This document shows positions 7,089 to 14,440 of a stretch of 20,753 nt of DNA, one piece after another. The stretch covers positions 1 through 20,753 of the forward strand of contig JBOGIG010000108.1 of assembly GCA_050742455.1 (NCBI GenBank), given 5' to 3'. The stretch is from JBOGIG01 sp050742455. Lineage in GTDB: Bacteria > Actinomycetota > Acidimicrobiia > Acidimicrobiales > JBOGIG01. Within the stretch, counting starts at the first letter, position 1. The number at the start of each line of letters is the position of its first letter. The position numbers and the translations under genes were made by a program. The notes below the pieces were generated by a model. That model was not told where the DNA came from, did no database searches, and was given only the letters and a program-made list of their open reading frames with translations.

Positions 7089-8767
7089 CATTGTCAAGGA
7101 CCCAGCCGCCGTTGATCCAACCGGTATTTCCCGATCACCTTCCGACGGTGGGGGCACTGCTTCGTTACGGTCGGGAGCAGTGGCCCGAGGCTGACTGCGT
7201 GGTAACCCCCCAGGCTCGGCTGAGCTACCAGAACCTCGACCGGTACTCTCGAATCCTGGCGGCCCGCCTGGCCGACCGAGGTGTGGCCAAGGGCATCCGA
7301 GTGGGAGTGCTGTTCCCCAATGGCACGCGGTGGGTGACGGCTTGGGCCGCCGCGGCCCGAATCGGTGCGGTGGTCATCCCCATCAACACGTTCTACTCAC
7401 CTACCGAGATGGTTCGCTTTCTCCAGGATTCCGACGTCGGGGTGATGCTGGCCACGGACCACTTCTTGAACCACGACTACCTGGCCGATCTGGAATCGCA
7501 GTTGCCCGAACTGGCCGGTGCCCCCCGGGAAGGCCTAAGCCTGGACCGCCTTCCCCAGCTACGCCGCGTCTGTTTGTGGGGAACATCCGACCTCCCTTGG
7601 GTCGAGGGGGGAATCGGCGACGGGCTCGATCCTGGTGACGGGCTCGAAGACGACCCGGACACCGGGCGGGTTGACGCCTTGGAGTCCAGCGTCACCCCGA
7701 GCGACATCATGCTCATCACCTACACGTCGGGGTCGACCGGCGAACCCAAAGGCGTGATCCATGGTCACGGCCCCCTGCTGCGCCACGGTCGCAATCTGGC
7801 TGCGCTCTCCGACATCTCCGCCGCTTCCCGGCTATGGACGCCGATGCCCCTGTGCTGGGTCGGTGGATTCTCCTTCACCCTGCTGCGGGCCATGTCGGTC
7901 GGGGCCGCCTTCATCACTCAGGAGGTCTTCGAGCCCGGAGCAGCACTGGGCCTGATCGGGCGGGAGCGAGCCAGCGTGGTCAGTGCCTGGCCCGCCGCCG
8001 CCAAGGCGCTGGTTGACCATCCCGACTTTCCTGGCACCGACCTGTCCAGCCTCCGCTCAGGGATCTACGAGTCCCTGGTCCCCGAGCGGAGACCCCCCGA
8101 CCCCGGTCTGGCCGTCAGCTCATTGGGCATGTCCGAAACCGCTGGACCGCATACATTTTGGTTCCCCGGTGAACAACAGAGCGGCTCACCCGAGGAGTAC
8201 CGGGGCAACTTCGGCCACGAGGTCCCCGGCACCGAGCACCGCATCATCGACCCCGACACCGGCCTGGACATGGCCCCGGGCCAAGAGGGCGAGGTGCTGG
8301 TCCGGGGCTACAGCCTCATGCTGGGCATACACCGCCGGGAACGGGCTGAGGTCTTCGATGCCGATGGCTGGTACCACACCGGCGATCGGGGCTACTTCCG
8401 CGATGGTTGGTTCTTCTTTACCGGCCGCCAGTCGGACCTGATCAAGACCGCGGGCTCCAATGTGGCCCCGGCCGAGGTCGAGGCCTGCCTGTCCCAGTGC
8501 CTGGGAGTCAAGCACGCCTTCGTGGTGGGTGTGCCCCACCCCGATCGGGGCCAGGACGTGGTCGCCCTCGTCGTGCCCGGCGCCGGGGCTCAATTGGACG
8601 CCGACCACCTGCGAGGCCGGCTCAAGTCCGAGTTGTCCTCCTACAAGGTTCCCCGCCACTTCCTGTTCGTCACCGGCGAGGACGTTCCTTACCTGACCAG
8701 CCAGAAGGCTGATCGATCCGGCCTGGTGGCCCTGGCCCAACGGCTGGTGTCCCACGCCCGAAGCTGA
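7085..8767 (+). CDS. Acyl-CoA ligase (class I adenylate-forming enzyme)
   Basis: A 560-residue ANL-superfamily enzyme that should activate a carboxylic acid through an acyl-AMP to its CoA thioester. Motifs in order are the phosphate loop ITYTSGSTGEPKG (211-223), the acyl-site motif SSLGMSETAG (345-354), the hinge block YHTGDRGYFRDGWFFFTGRQSDLIKTAGSNVAPAEVE (430-466) and the C-terminal catalytic Lys541 in SQKADR. It lies downstream of the fused dehydrogenase and converges with another ligase. The mid-region (QEVFEPGAALGLIGRER, HPDFPGTDLSSLR) is shared with the ligase at 12689-14440, so the two are paralogues within the locus. A variable acidic Gly-rich segment (175-200) lies just before the phosphate loop. 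The substrate acid cannot be read from the sequence. Confidence 0.93.
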   Translation: MTLSRTQPPLIQPVFPDHLPTVGALLRYGREQWPEADCVVTPQARLSYQNLDRYSRILAARLADRGVAKGIRVGVLFPNGTRWVTAWAAAARIGAVVIPINTFYSPTEMVRFLQDSDVGVMLATDHFLNHDYLADLESQLPELAGAPREGLSLDRLPQLRRVCLWGTSDLPWVEGGIGDGLDPGDGLEDDPDTGRVDALESSVTPSDIMLITYTSGSTGEPKGVIHGHGPLLRHGRNLAALSDISAASRLWTPMPLCWVGGFSFTLLRAMSVGAAFITQEVFEPGAALGLIGRERASVVSAWPAAAKALVDHPDFPGTDLSSLRSGIYESLVPERRPPDPGLAVSSLGMSETAGPHTFWFPGEQQSGSPEEYRGNFGHEVPGTEHRIIDPDTGLDMAPGQEGEVLVRGYSLMLGIHRRERAEVFDADGWYHTGDRGYFRDGWFFFTGRQSDLIKTAGSNVAPAEVEACLSQCLGVKHAFVVGVPHPDRGQDVVALVVPGAGAQLDADHLRGRLKSELSSYKVPRHFLFVTGEDVPYLTSQKADRSGLVALAQRLVSHARS

Positions 8768-8794
8768 ATCCGGCCATGGTCCGAAGCCGAAGCA

Positions 8795-8815
8795 CCCCTG
8801 TCAATCAAACAGGGG
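8795..8815. terminator. Hairpin between convergent ligase genes, likely bidirectional terminator
   Basis: CCCCTGT (8795-8801) pairs perfectly with ACAGGGG (8809-8815) around a 7-base loop. It sits in the 33-base space where two genes meet tail-to-tail and overlaps the stop codon of the minus-strand ligase. No T-tract follows on either strand, as is common for actinobacterial hairpins, so termination efficiency is uncertain. Confidence 0.5.
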
Positions 8816-10345
8816 GTCCAATGAACGGCGTTGGATCTTGCCCATGGAGTTGCGGGGAAGGGATTCGACGAACACCCACCGATCCGGGACTTTGTACTTG
8901 GCCAGATTGACCCGACAGTGGGCGGTGATCTCCTCCACGGTGATGGTGGACCCCGGAGCCAGTTCCACCGCAGCGCCTACCCGCTGGCCCAGACGTTGAT
9001 CGGCCAAACCGACCACGGCGCAGGCAGCCACGCCCGGGACCTCGAGCAGGATTCGCTCGACCTCGGCCGGGTAGACATTGGCCCCACCGCGAACTATCAC
9101 GATGTTCTTGCGCCCTTGGACATGAACAAAGCCGGCACCGTCGATGTAGCCGATGTCACCGGTGCGCCTGATTCCGTTGTCTGGCCCCTGATCCGACACG
9201 GGCGGCAGGCCCCAGTAGCCGAGCATGGGACGGTAAGTTCCAGCCCACGGACCAGAGTCGGTGGGAGCGAGCGATATCTCACCGACCTTCCCGATCCCGA
9301 GGTCGAGGCCATCGTCGCCCAGGATGCGCAAGCCCAAATGAGGAAGGGGCCGACCGCTGGCCCCGGAGACGTGGGCCCCGTCCCGGGGGTCGATGCTGAC
9401 CACGGTCGGCGCCTCGGTCAGACCGTAGGTGGCAAGAACGGGCAAGCCAAAACGGGCCTGGAAGGCGTCCCGAACTTCCTCCGGGCAATGGTCGCCCCCC
9501 ACCCAGACCTCATCGAGGGAGCTCAAGCTGTCGGGGCGTATGTCGGGGTCATGGGCCAGGGAGTGCATCAGGGCCGGTGGTCCGTTCCAGGTCGTGACTT
9601 TCTCGGCTTCGATCCACTGGGATACCCCGGCGGCGTCGATTCGATCCATGACCACCGAGCATCCACCCGCTTGGGCCACCAGCAAGGTCGTGAGCACTTG
9701 CATGTTGAGGATGGTCAGGGCAAAGCAGTCGCCCTTGCGCAGGCTGGGTCCGTATCCTCGACTGGCCACCAACGCCGCGCCCGGGAGCACCAGGTTGTGC
9801 TGGCTGTGTACCGCCCCTTTGGGGTAGCCGGTGGTTCCGCTGGTGTAGGCGATCCCGGCCGGGGCATGGGGGTCGACACGGTAGGGGCAGGGACCCTCGG
9901 GGGTACCGGCCAGAGTCGAACGCCAAAGCTCGGCGTCGGGTCCGCCCTCAATCACCACCGTTCGGGTCCCGTGGATCGAGCCCAGACTGTCGGCGGTGGA
10001 CTGGTCACAAAGGAGCATCGAAGCCCCGCTGTCGGCCAGGAGATAGCGCTTCTCGGGTGGGGCCAGAGCCCGGTTGATCCCGACCCAGACGGCCCCCATG
10101 CGCATGGCGCCGTGAAAGGCCGCCACCACGTCGGTGTCATTGGGCAGGCAGGAGGCGAGACGATCCCCTGGTTTCAATCCCAGATCCATGAAGGCGTGGG
10201 CCGTCCTGTCCGACCGCGCTTGCAGCTGAAGATAGTTGAGACGATCCGAGCGCGTCACCAGAGCCTCCCGCTCGGAATGGAGTTCGACGGCCCGATCGAG
10301 CACCTGGACCACGGTGTCGGGAACGAAGAATTGGCGACCTTGCAT
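8801..10345 (-). CDS. FadD-like acyl-CoA synthetase (AMP-binding)
   Basis: This is a 514-residue adenylate-forming ligase. Motifs are IAYTSGTTGYPKGAVHS (165-181), ATYGLTEAP (305-313), RRTGDIGYIDGAGFVHVQGRKNIVIVRGGANVYPAEVE and the terminal SMGKIQRRSL with the catalytic Lys. It is more compact and more like classical medium/long-chain FadD or cyclohexanecarboxylate/malonyl-type ligases than the other two in this window, and lacks their QExFEPG block. It starts at ATG 10345; TAGGGT (10362-10357) could be a -10 element giving a very short leader. It is the only minus-strand gene inside an otherwise plus-strand array, so it probably has its own promoter and control. Confidence 0.93.
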   Translation of the reverse strand: MQGRQFFVPDTVVQVLDRAVELHSEREALVTRSDRLNYLQLQARSDRTAHAFMDLGLKPGDRLASCLPNDTDVVAAFHGAMRMGAVWVGINRALAPPEKRYLLADSGASMLLCDQSTADSLGSIHGTRTVVIEGGPDAELWRSTLAGTPEGPCPYRVDPHAPAGIAYTSGTTGYPKGAVHSQHNLVLPGAALVASRGYGPSLRKGDCFALTILNMQVLTTLLVAQAGGCSVVMDRIDAAGVSQWIEAEKVTTWNGPPALMHSLAHDPDIRPDSLSSLDEVWVGGDHCPEEVRDAFQARFGLPVLATYGLTEAPTVVSIDPRDGAHVSGASGRPLPHLGLRILGDDGLDLGIGKVGEISLAPTDSGPWAGTYRPMLGYWGLPPVSDQGPDNGIRRTGDIGYIDGAGFVHVQGRKNIVIVRGGANVYPAEVERILLEVPGVAACAVVGLADQRLGQRVGAAVELAPGSTITVEEITAHCRVNLAKYKVPDRWVFVESLPRNSMGKIQRRSLDPLFD

Positions 10346-10516
10346 GTTCGGGCCGGACCCTACTTCAACTTGGTTTCCTTGGCCGGTAGTTCATCTGTAG
10401 TCGTGATGATCGAAGTCCAGATCAAAGACCCAGTTCGATGCGGCCCGGCCCGATGCAAAGGCCGGGGGGCGCGCTGTAGCCTGGCCCAGGGAATCGGCCG
10501 GGGAGGGGGTGTTGGG
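10346..10516. promoter_or_regulatory. Divergent intergenic region, ligase and split acyl-CoA dehydrogenase
   Basis: This 171-base gap is the largest in the window and must hold the start signals for the minus-strand ligase and the plus-strand dehydrogenase operon. A possible plus-strand -10 is TAGCCT (10477-10482) and a possible minus-strand -10 is TAGGGT (10362-10357); neither has a convincing -35. A purine-rich ribosome site GGGAGGGGG (10501-10509) precedes ATG 10517. The stretch around 10400-10430 is less G+C-rich than its surroundings and may bind a regulator, but no clear palindrome was found. Confidence 0.4.
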
Positions 10517-11674
10517 ATGGATTACGACATGGGGGACCGTGCCTCGGACTTACGCCAACGGCTCCGGCGCCTGATGGCCGAGGAATTGCCATCGGGCTAC
10601 CTCGGGGCCTTCACCGACGACCCGGCTGACCTCGAAGTGGCCCAGGCCTTCTGCCGGCGCCTGGCCCAAGAGGGCCTCCTCACCCTGTCCTGGCCCCACG
10701 CCTACGGCGGGGGTGGAGGATCGGTGTGGGAGCAAACGGTGGTGCGGGAAGAGATGTGGGCTCACCACGAGCCCCGGGGCGCCCAATACATGGGGCTCAA
10801 TTGGGTCGGGCCGGCCATCATGGCCTTTGGCACCGAGGAGCAAAAGGCCCGCTTCCTGCCTCCCATCGCCGCCGGGGAGGTGATCTGGTGCCAGGGATTC
10901 AGCGAGCCCGACGCCGGGTCCGACCTGGCTTCGCTGGCGACCCGGGCCGTGCCCGAAGGAGACGGCTTTGTCATCTCCGGACAGAAGATCTGGACCTCCT
11001 ACGCCCAGATGGCCCAGTGGTGCGTCCTGGCCGCCCGGGTGGGGACCAAGCCAACCGACCGTCAGGAGGGCATCACCATGTTCTTGGTGCCCATGGACCG
11101 GGCTGGGATCACCGTCAGACCCATAGCCAGCATGCTGGGGCCCCACCATCTAAACGAGGTGTTCTTCGACGACGTGGCGGCTGGGGGCGACGAGGTTCTG
11201 GGCCCAGTGGGAGGCGGATGGAACGTAATTCGCCGGGCCTTGGCCCACGAAAGAGTGGGCATCGCCCGTTACGCGCGCTGTGACCGGCTGCTCTCTCTCA
11301 TCGGTGACCAATTGGCCGACGAGTCGCTACCTCCCAGCCTGGTGGTCCGTTGGGCCCGGGCCCTGGTCCAGGTTCGCCTGGCCCGGCTTCTGGCCTACCA
11401 GGCCACCAAGGAGCAGGAAGATGGCGAACCCACCGACGCCACGGCCAGTGCCGCCCGTTTGGCCGTGACCCAGTGCGACCAGTCGGTGGCCGAGTTGATG
11501 TTCGAGGTCCTGGGCCCGGGCGGATTGAGGGACAAGGACAGTGATGCCCCCCTGGGTGGGGCAGCCGAGGACCATTGGCGCTATGCCCAAGCAGCCACCG
11601 TGGCCTCGGGGACCATCGAAGTCCAGCGCATGATCGTCTCTCGGGCCCTGTTGGCCGGAAGCTCCCGGTCGTGA
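10517..11674 (+). CDS. Acyl-CoA dehydrogenase, catalytic-type subunit
   Basis: The start is ATG 10517, preceded by GGGAGGGGG; the open frame continues far upstream (to 8831) only as an antisense shadow of the ligase. The 385-residue protein is a single-domain flavoprotein. FAD/substrate loop FSEPDAGSDLASL (128-140), SGQKIWTSY (154-162) and the probable catalytic base Glu245 in LAHERVGIARY are present, and the C-terminus has VASGTIEVQR with Gly where medium-chain dehydrogenases keep Glu. This corresponds to the active subunit of the heterotetrameric FadE28/FadE29-type dehydrogenases that act on CoA esters with bulky rings. The second subunit follows at 11727. It resembles the C-terminal half of the fused enzyme at 4798-7020. 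Confidence 0.93.
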   Translation: MDYDMGDRASDLRQRLRRLMAEELPSGYLGAFTDDPADLEVAQAFCRRLAQEGLLTLSWPHAYGGGGGSVWEQTVVREEMWAHHEPRGAQYMGLNWVGPAIMAFGTEEQKARFLPPIAAGEVIWCQGFSEPDAGSDLASLATRAVPEGDGFVISGQKIWTSYAQMAQWCVLAARVGTKPTDRQEGITMFLVPMDRAGITVRPIASMLGPHHLNEVFFDDVAAGGDEVLGPVGGGWNVIRRALAHERVGIARYARCDRLLSLIGDQLADESLPPSLVVRWARALVQVRLARLLAYQATKEQEDGEPTDATASAARLAVTQCDQSVAELMFEVLGPGGLRDKDSDAPLGGAAEDHWRYAQAATVASGTIEVQRMIVSRALLAGSSRS

Positions 11675-11730
11675 GACTGAGGATCGGGTCGAGTGCGCCC
11701 CCACCCCCGATGACCCACGACTGGGTATGA
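11671..11730 (+). CDS. Putative bridging mini-ORF, 19 codons
   Basis: GTG 11671 overlaps the stop of the upstream dehydrogenase (GTGA, 11671-11674), and TGA 11728-11730 overlaps the ATG of the next dehydrogenase (ATGA, 11727-11730). The peptide contains a Pro4 run and has no domain. It is the third spacer in the window with this arrangement. No ribosome site is visible before ATG 11727, which favours coupling, but the frame may simply be open by chance. Confidence 0.22.
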   Translation: MRLRIGSSAPPPPMTHDWV

Positions 11731-12692
11731 ACCCCACCCTGCCGGCCGAAGCGACCCAGTTCGGCGCCAGCGCGGTCAAGGCCTTCGAGGCCCACGGAGG
11801 GGTGGACCTGGCCCGCCGGGCCGAATCGGACCCCGCCACGCGGGCCGCGGTGGTGACCCCTGTGCTGGCCTCCCTGGGGGCCGACGACCTTGATCCCCGA
11901 GACAACCTGGACTCGGCGGCGGCGGCGGGCGAGCTGTGCCGGGCCGTCGGCCGGGTCGTCCTGCCTTTCCCGGTGGTCTCCTGGCTGCTATCCGTCGACG
12001 GAGCCCCTCTGGCCGTGATCGCCGCCGATGGGGCCAACAATGGGGCGGGCGATGGGGCGGGCGTCGATCACGGCGACATGTTCGACCAGTGGACGACGGC
12101 CACCCTCCAAGGCCGTCGCGGGCGAGCCCACCCCACCGGGAAGCCTTGGGCCAGCCGTCTGGGTCCCTTCGTTTCCCGTCTGGACGTGGACAGCACCGAG
12201 GAAGGCGAGGTCGGCCACGACGTCTTGCTCCACCTGACCCTTACCGCCTGGCAAGTGCTCGGCACCTTGGAACGAGCGGTGGAACTGGCCGTCGGCCACG
12301 TCAAAGACAGGGTTCAGTTCAACAAGCCGCTATCGGCCTTCCAGGCGGTGCAGTTCCAGTTGGCCGACGCCTCCGTGGCTGTGACCGGCCTGCGCCAGTT
12401 GTGTCAGTTCACCCTGTGGCGGGTGGCCACCGATCCCCACGCTGCCATCGCCGATGCCCTGGCCGTTCGTCTGGCCGCTTTGGACTCGGCCCGGACCGTC
12501 CTGCGCACCACTCAACAGCTCTTCGGGGCATCAGGATTGTGCGATGAGTACGACATCTCGATCCTGGTCCGCCACGTCCAGCCTGCGCTGCGCCTGCCGT
12601 GGGGGGCGGACCACACGGCCGAGCACCTGGCTCGGGCGGTGCGCCAGGTGGGTTTCGATTCCCTGTTCCCCCATGGTGCAACGAGGCCATGA
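11727..12692 (+). CDS. Acyl-CoA dehydrogenase-like partner subunit
   Basis: At 321 residues this is short for the family (about 380), and the N-terminal helical and beta domains are eroded: there is no SEPxAGSD flavin loop and no ER catalytic pair. The C-terminal helical domain is good: VKDRVQFNKPLSAFQAVQFQLADAS (192-216) matches the ERxQFGRPIGxFQAxQH signature, and QLFGASGLCDEYDISILVRHVQPALRLPWG follows. This is the pattern of the non-catalytic subunit in alpha2beta2 steroid-type dehydrogenases, which supplies FAD contacts at the subunit interface. A low-complexity Gly/Asp stretch (101-117) lies in the middle. The stop overlaps the ligase start as ATGA. It is expected to function only as a complex with the 10517-11674 product. 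Confidence 0.88.
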   Translation: MNPTLPAEATQFGASAVKAFEAHGGVDLARRAESDPATRAAVVTPVLASLGADDLDPRDNLDSAAAAGELCRAVGRVVLPFPVVSWLLSVDGAPLAVIAADGANNGAGDGAGVDHGDMFDQWTTATLQGRRGRAHPTGKPWASRLGPFVSRLDVDSTEEGEVGHDVLLHLTLTAWQVLGTLERAVELAVGHVKDRVQFNKPLSAFQAVQFQLADASVAVTGLRQLCQFTLWRVATDPHAAIADALAVRLAALDSARTVLRTTQQLFGASGLCDEYDISILVRHVQPALRLPWGADHTAEHLARAVRQVGFDSLFPHGATRP

Positions 12693-14440
12693 CCACCTTG
12701 GCGGGGCCCCCGCTGGCCTCGGTGGAGGGGATCGGGGCCACCACGCTGGGCGGCTTCCTGGCCGAGGTGGTCACCCGTTATGGCGACAATGAAGCCCTGG
12801 TGTTCGATGACCCTTTGAAGGGCGACGACACTCAGCGCTGGTCCTACACCGAACTGTATCGACAGGCCCGGCAGGTGGCTCGAGCCCTGGGATGTATGGC
12901 CCTGGGCAAGGGCGCCAGGGTGGGCATCCTCATGGGCAACCGGCCTGAGGCGGTGGCGGCCATCTTCGGCGCTTCGCTGGCCGGCTGCGTAGCCGTACCC
13001 ATCTCGACCTTCTCGGCTCCCCCCGAGCTCGAGTACATCCTCGGACACGCCGACATTTCGGTCCTGTTGACCCAGACCCTGATGGGCAAGCTGAACCTGG
13101 CCAGCGCCGTGGCAGGTCTCGGCCCGCCGCAGCTTCCTTACCTGGCCAGGGTGATTGCGGTGGGGCTGGGTCCCCCATTCGGACCGAGCGGCGAGATGGA
13201 GCCCTTATCCCCTCAAGGTTTTGGGGCCGGAGGAAGAACCATCTTGGGTTGGGATGAGTTCCTCGCCTCCGGCGAGGGCATGGCCGACGAGCAGCTCGAT
13301 GCCATGGCGGCCGGCGTGCATCACTCCGATCCAGCCCTGATCATCTACAGCTCGGGCACCACCGATCGGCCTAAGGGCATCCTCCACCACCACCGTGCTC
13401 CCACCCTGTCTTTCTGGTTGCAGGCCGGACTCTTCGGTCGGGACCAGCACACTCGGATGTGGACGGCTCTGCCCCTGTTCTGGACCGCCGGATTCAATAC
13501 GGCCATGGGCGCCACCCTGGCCGCCGGGGGATGCTGGGTCATGCAAGAGTTCTTCGAGCCAGGCCAAGCCTTGCGCCTGATGACCCGGGAACGGGTTACT
13601 GAGCCCTACACCCTCCCCCATCAAACCACGGCCCTCGAAGAGCACCCCGACTGGCCCGACGCCGATCTGTCTTCCTTGCGCTGCGTGTTTGGCAAGTCGG
13701 GCCTGGCCCGCCATCCCAGCGTCAGCGGCGACACTTCGTGGAACATGCCCGTCGGCTACGGGCTATCAGAGACCTGCGCCTTCTTCGCCGCCCACCCTTG
13801 CCACACCGCACGCTCGCTCATGCGCCAAAGCACGGGAAGGTTGCTGCCCGGAAACGAGCTACGCACCCTAGACCCCACCTCGGGCCACGTGCTCGGACCG
13901 GACCAAGAAGGCGAATTTGTCATCCGGGGGCCGAGCCTGATGGAGCACTACGTCAAGGCCGGTCGCCCCGATTGCTTCGACGCCGACGGTTTCTTTCACA
14001 CCGGTGACATAGGCCATTACGACGCCGAGGGCTACGTCCACTGGTCGGGCCGGCGCAGCGAGATGATCAAGACGGGAGGAGCCAACGTTTCCCCGGCCGA
14101 GTTGGAAGTCCAATTGCGGGCCTGCTCTCCGGTCAAGCTCGCCCGGGTCGTCGGGATTCCCGATCCTCGCTTGGACCAGATCGTGGTAGCGGCCGTGGTC
14201 GTAAAAGACGGGTTCGGGGCCACCGAAGACGAGATCAAGTCGTTCCTTCGGTCCCGGGTCGCCTCCTACAAGGTTCCCAAGCGAGTGTTGTTCTTCGCCG
14301 ACGGCCAGATTCCCATGACGTCGAGCGACACCAAGGTGCGCGACGCCCAACTGGTGGCTCTGGTTCAGGACAGACTTGACCATCCCGCCGATCCGACAGT
14401 CCCATCCCTTAGCTCAGGAGTTGCCGATGGCCGTAGTTGA
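12689..14440 (+). CDS. Acyl-CoA ligase (class I adenylate-forming enzyme)
   Basis: The start is ATG 12689 in the ATGA overlap; the frame is open further upstream but only as a shadow of the dehydrogenase. The protein has 583 residues. Motifs are IIYSSGTTDRPKG (218-230), PVGYGLSETCAFF (354-366), FFHTGDIGHYDAEGYVHWSGRRSEMIKTGGANVSPAELE (435-473) and catalytic Lys549 in SSDTKVRDAQL. Compared with most ligases the phosphate loop has Asp in place of the last Gly (GTTDRPKG). It shares QEFFEPGQALRLMTRER and HPDWPDADLSSLR with the ligase at 7085-8767. It is embedded in the dehydrogenase/hotdog/P450 operon, so it probably activates the acid that this operon degrades. Confidence 0.93.
   Translation: MTTLAGPPLASVEGIGATTLGGFLAEVVTRYGDNEALVFDDPLKGDDTQRWSYTELYRQARQVARALGCMALGKGARVGILMGNRPEAVAAIFGASLAGCVAVPISTFSAPPELEYILGHADISVLLTQTLMGKLNLASAVAGLGPPQLPYLARVIAVGLGPPFGPSGEMEPLSPQGFGAGGRTILGWDEFLASGEGMADEQLDAMAAGVHHSDPALIIYSSGTTDRPKGILHHHRAPTLSFWLQAGLFGRDQHTRMWTALPLFWTAGFNTAMGATLAAGGCWVMQEFFEPGQALRLMTRERVTEPYTLPHQTTALEEHPDWPDADLSSLRCVFGKSGLARHPSVSGDTSWNMPVGYGLSETCAFFAAHPCHTARSLMRQSTGRLLPGNELRTLDPTSGHVLGPDQEGEFVIRGPSLMEHYVKAGRPDCFDADGFFHTGDIGHYDAEGYVHWSGRRSEMIKTGGANVSPAELEVQLRACSPVKLARVVGIPDPRLDQIVVAAVVVKDGFGATEDEIKSFLRSRVASYKVPKRVLFFADGQIPMTSSDTKVRDAQLVALVQDRLDHPADPTVPSLSSGVADGRS

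Noticed and set aside
8831..11674. A 947-codon plus-strand open frame.
   Set aside because: Its first 562 codons are antisense to the well-supported minus-strand ligase and resemble no protein; the real gene begins at ATG 10517 with a strong ribosome site.
12028..12065. GGGGCGGGCGAT-like short repeats in the partner dehydrogenase gene.
   Set aside because: An in-frame Gly/Asp low-complexity loop, too short to be a functional repeat.
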